A stretch of DNA of 15,422 nt from Gammaproteobacteria bacterium. Lineage in GTDB: Bacteria > Pseudomonadota > Gammaproteobacteria > Pseudomonadales > Azotimanducaceae. Below, one piece after another: positions 13,096 through 15,422 of the stretch. Under the pieces are notes generated by a model. It ran no database searches and was not told the origin of the DNA. It saw only the letters and a list, made by a program, of their open reading frames with translations. Made by a program: the position numbers and the translations under genes. Positions within the stretch are counted from its first letter, which is position 1. Each line of letters begins with the position of its first letter. The stretch lies in contig JAUIKX010000039.1 of NCBI GenBank assembly GCA_030430515.1, forward strand, positions 1-15,422. The letters are read 5' to 3'.

Positions 13096-13662
13096 ATGTC
13101 GGACGAGCATGAAAATATGCCTGAAGGCACGGAAGACGCGGCCCAGCAGGCAGATCCCGACGTAGAGGTCGATCTCGACCAGGCCGCTGAAGCCGATGGT
13201 GATCTGGCCGCTGCTCAGCAGGAGGTCGCGCAGCTGAAAGATCAGCTGCTGCGAAACCAGGCAGAGATGGAAAACATCCGCCGACGCAGCGCACGCGATG
13301 TGGAGAACGCGCACAAGTACGGCATCGAAAAACTCCTTTCGGATCTGCTGCCTGCGCTGGACTCCTACGAGAAGGGTATTGAGGAAGCCTCGAAACTCGA
13401 GGGCGAAGCGGGCGAGGCTGTTGCCGAGGGGCTGCAACTCGCGCAGAAGCTCTTCATGGAAACCCTGGCGAAATACGGCCTCACCTCTGAACATCCGCTG
13501 GGAGAGCCCTTCGACCCGCAGAAGCACGAAGCCATGACCATGGTGCCGAATCCGGATATGGAGCCGAACTCCGTAATGGATGTGCTGCAGCGTGGCTACA
13601 TGCTGCACGACCGCGTGGTGCGGGCTGCCAAAGTCGTCGTGACGAAAGGCCCCGAAGCTTGA
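13096..13662 (+). CDS. grpE: Nucleotide exchange factor GrpE
   Basis: 188 aa, normal length. GrpE releases ADP from DnaK and acts as a thermosensor of the chaperone cycle. Seen: an acidic disordered N-terminus (about 1-38), a long helix forming a dimeric coiled coil (about 38-95, including LLRNQAEMENIRRRSARDVENAHKYGIEKLL, given here in parts of the family hallmark AxxENxRRR), and a C-terminal beta domain with EHPLGEPFDPQKHEAM and VLQRGYMLHDRVVRAAKVVV. A purine-rich run GGAAG is just before ATG 13096 and AGGAA lies 10 nt upstream. A sigma-32-like promoter lies just upstream, and hrcA reads through in the same direction. Confidence 0.97.
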   Translation: MSDEHENMPEGTEDAAQQADPDVEVDLDQAAEADGDLAAAQQEVAQLKDQLLRNQAEMENIRRRSARDVENAHKYGIEKLLSDLLPALDSYEKGIEEASKLEGEAGEAVAEGLQLAQKLFMETLAKYGLTSEHPLGEPFDPQKHEAMTMVPNPDMEPNSVMDVLQRGYMLHDRVVRAAKVVVTKGPEA

Positions 13663-13669
13663 AGAGACG

Positions 13670-13697
13670 CTTGAACTCGGGCGCTGTGGCCTCATAT
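13670..13697 (+). promoter_or_regulatory. Sigma-32 (RpoH) promoter for dnaK
   Basis: CTTGAA (13670-13675) and CCTCATAT (13690-13697) with a 14-nt spacer; one mismatch from the CCCCATNT consensus. It starts 8 nt after the grpE stop. The likely start is near 13704, giving a leader of about 49 nt before the dnaK ATG. Confidence 0.78.
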
Positions 13698-13725
13698 ATA
13701 CCAACAACGAATTGACAGAGCGCCC
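13679..13725 (+). repeat. 7-bp inverted repeat spanning the dnaK promoter
   Basis: GGGCGCT (13679-13685) and AGCGCCC (13719-13725) are perfect complements separated by 33 nt. The left arm lies in the promoter spacer and the right arm in the leader, so only transcripts reading through from grpE could form this hairpin. Function is unknown. Confidence 0.35.
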
Positions 13726-13752
13726 TTAAGCGCCAATTGGAGATTGAAAGAG

Positions 13753-15422
13753 ATGGGCAAGATCATCGGCATCGACCTCGGCACAACGAACTCATGCGTA
13801 GCCGTCGTCGACGGTAAAGACGCCAAGGTCATCGAAAACTCGGAAGGCGATCGCACGACCCCTTCCATCGTCGCTTATACAGAAGACGGCGAAATTCTGG
13901 TTGGCCAGAGCGCCAAGCGCCAGGCGGTGACCAACCCCAACAACACGCTCTTTGCGGTCAAGCGCCTCATCGGTCGCCGCTTCGAAGACGATGTGGTGCA
14001 GAAAGACATCAAGATGGTGCCTTACACCATCACGAAAGCCGATAACGGCGATGCATGGATCGAGGTGAAGGGCGACAAGCTGGCGCCGCCTCAGGTTTCG
14101 GCAGAAGTCCTCAAAAAAATGAAGAAGACCGCTGAAGAGTATCTCGGCGAGGCGGTGACCGAAGCGGTGATCACCGTTCCGGCTTACTTCAACGACTCTC
14201 AGCGTCAGGCAACCAAAGATGCGGGCCGCATTGCCGGCCTCGAGGTGAAGCGCATCATCAACGAGCCGACCGCGGCGGCGCTTGCCTATGGCCTCGACAA
14301 GGCCCGTGGTGACTCCAAAGTGGCGGTATACGACCTCGGCGGCGGTACCTTCGACGTCTCCATCATCGAGATCGCGGAGATCGACGGCGAGCACCAGTTC
14401 GAGGTGCTGTCGACCAACGGTGACACGTTCCTGGGCGGTGAGGACTTCGACCTGCGCATCATCGATTACCTCGCAGACGAGTTCAAAAAAGACAACGGGG
14501 TGGATCTGCACAACGATCCGCTGGCGCTGCAACGTCTCAAGGAAGCAGCCGAGAAAGCCAAAATCGAGCTCTCCAACAGCCAGCAGACCGAAGTGAACCT
14601 GCCCTACATCACGGCGGATGCGTCCGGCCCGAAGCACCTGGTGCTCAAACTCACCCGTGCGAAGCTCGAGTCTCTCGTTGAAGGGCTCGTGACCCGTACC
14701 ATCGACCCCTGCAAAACGGCACTGGCTGACGCCGGTCTGTCTGTGGGTGATATCGATGATGTGATTCTCGTCGGAGGCCAGACCCGCATGCCGCTGGTGC
14801 AGGAGAAGGTCAAAGAGTTCTTCGGCAAAGAAGCGCGCCGCGATGTGAATCCCGATGAGGCGGTGGCGATGGGTGCGGCAATTCAGGCTGCAGTGTTGTC
14901 TGGCGATCGCAGCGATGTGCTCCTGCTCGACGTGACACCGCTGTCGCTGGGCATTGAAACGCTGGGTGGCGTGATGAGCCCGCTCATCGAGAAGAACACC
15001 ACGATCCCGACCAAGAAGACGCAGACGTTCTCTACCGCAGACGACAACCAGACAGCCGTGACCATTCACGTGCTGCAGGGTGAACGTAAGCAGGCGGATG
15101 CGAACAAATCTCTGGGTCGGTTCGACCTCAGCGACATTCCGCCGGCGCCGCGCGGCATGCCGCAGATCGAGGTGGCGTTCGATATCGATGCCAACGGTAT
15201 CCTGAACGTATCGGCCAAAGACAAGGCCACCGGCAAGGAGCAATCCATCGTCATTCAGGCTTCCAGCGGTCTGTCGGACGAAGAGATCGACAAGATGGTG
15301 AAGGACGCCGAGGCGCACTCCGCCGAAGACGCCAAGTTCGAGGAAATGGTGCAGCTGCGCAATCAGGCAGACGCTCTGGTGCACGGCTCCCGCAAGGCGG
15401 TCGAAGATGCCGGCGACAAGGC
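13753..15422 (+). CDS. dnaK: Chaperone DnaK (Hsp70), C-terminus cut by window end
   Basis: 556 codons are visible and the frame is still open at 15422; DnaK is about 640 aa, so roughly the last 80 residues (end of the helical lid) are missing. Seen: phosphate-1 loop IGIDLGTTNSC with D8, catalytic K70, DLGGGTF at 194-200 with autophosphorylated T199 (both numbers match E. coli), the interdomain linker LLLDVTPLSLG, and the substrate-binding domain through SSGLSDEEIDKMVKDAE. The ATG at 13753 is preceded by GGAG at 13739-13742 (spacing 10) and GAAAGAG immediately upstream. It is driven by the adjacent sigma-32 promoter and probably also by read-through from grpE. dnaJ is expected beyond the edge. 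Confidence 0.98.
   Translation, partial: MGKIIGIDLGTTNSCVAVVDGKDAKVIENSEGDRTTPSIVAYTEDGEILVGQSAKRQAVTNPNNTLFAVKRLIGRRFEDDVVQKDIKMVPYTITKADNGDAWIEVKGDKLAPPQVSAEVLKKMKKTAEEYLGEAVTEAVITVPAYFNDSQRQATKDAGRIAGLEVKRIINEPTAAALAYGLDKARGDSKVAVYDLGGGTFDVSIIEIAEIDGEHQFEVLSTNGDTFLGGEDFDLRIIDYLADEFKKDNGVDLHNDPLALQRLKEAAEKAKIELSNSQQTEVNLPYITADASGPKHLVLKLTRAKLESLVEGLVTRTIDPCKTALADAGLSVGDIDDVILVGGQTRMPLVQEKVKEFFGKEARRDVNPDEAVAMGAAIQAAVLSGDRSDVLLLDVTPLSLGIETLGGVMSPLIEKNTTIPTKKTQTFSTADDNQTAVTIHVLQGERKQADANKSLGRFDLSDIPPAPRGMPQIEVAFDIDANGILNVSAKDKATGKEQSIVIQASSGLSDEEIDKMVKDAEAHSAEDAKFEEMVQLRNQADALVHGSRKAVEDAGDK

Noticed and set aside
13712..13740. Sigma-70 promoter with perfect TTGACA before dnaK
   Set aside because: The hexamer 17 nt downstream is AATTGG, not a usable -10, and a start there would fall within the ribosome site.
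11910..13752. CIRCE operator
   Set aside because: No TTAGCACTC-N9-GAGTGCTAA or close variant in the gaps before hrcA, grpE or dnaK.
13792..15384. 530-codon open frame antisense to dnaK
   Set aside because: It is a shadow of dnaK codon use; the protein is His/Arg/Val-rich with no family resemblance and no ribosome site. Long antisense frames over dnaK are a known artefact.

Overview
The window looks like a GC-rich gammaproteobacterial chromosome. The right half (about 7.1-15.4 kb) carries the conserved neighbourhood smpB - ratA - rnfH - bamE - recN - grpE - dnaK that I know from Pseudomonas-type gammaproteobacteria. Three things differ from that layout: a sodium:neurotransmitter-symporter-family transporter sits between smpB and ratA, hrcA sits between recN and grpE, and fur is absent from between bamE and recN. 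I see no phage, insertion sequence, CRISPR array or other obvious mobile DNA. The species cannot be named from this alone.

Layout. 1-158: C-terminal end of an unrecognised gene (+). 159-1226: membrane fatty acid desaturase of the Delta12/omega-6 type (-), divergent from an SDR oxidoreductase at 1342-2151 (+). 2152-2684: two perfect hairpins followed by the tmRNA gene ssrA (-) with tag ANDENYALAA. 2685-5343: four co-directional genes (+): an exported TPR/Sel1-repeat protein, a small winged-helix-like protein with a TTG start, a divergent stand-alone lumazine synthase, and an SRPBCC/AHSA1-like protein. The last three are packed so tightly (ATGA overlap, then a 2-nt gap) that they are probably one transcript. 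5340-7070: a second desaturase and a PaaX-family regulator (-) form a two-gene operon with a palindromic candidate operator at 7100-7111. 7145-7630: smpB (-). 7691-9820: transporter, ratA and rnfH (+) with overlapping ends. 9756-11909: bamE and recN (-). 11956-15422: hrcA, grpE and dnaK (+), with dnaK cut by the window end.

How the genes work together. tmRNA and SmpB form the trans-translation ribosome-rescue system; here they are on the same strand but about 4.6 kb apart. HrcA, GrpE and DnaK belong to the heat-shock chaperone system. The clearest regulatory signals in the window are two sequences matching the sigma-32 (RpoH) promoter, both with 14-nt spacers, just upstream of grpE and of dnaK. 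No CIRCE operator is visible, so HrcA probably acts elsewhere in the genome. The left half is accessory metabolism: two unrelated di-iron desaturases, a PaaX-like repressor that probably controls one of them, and an unusual lumazine-synthase operon. These are the parts most likely to hold undescribed biology.
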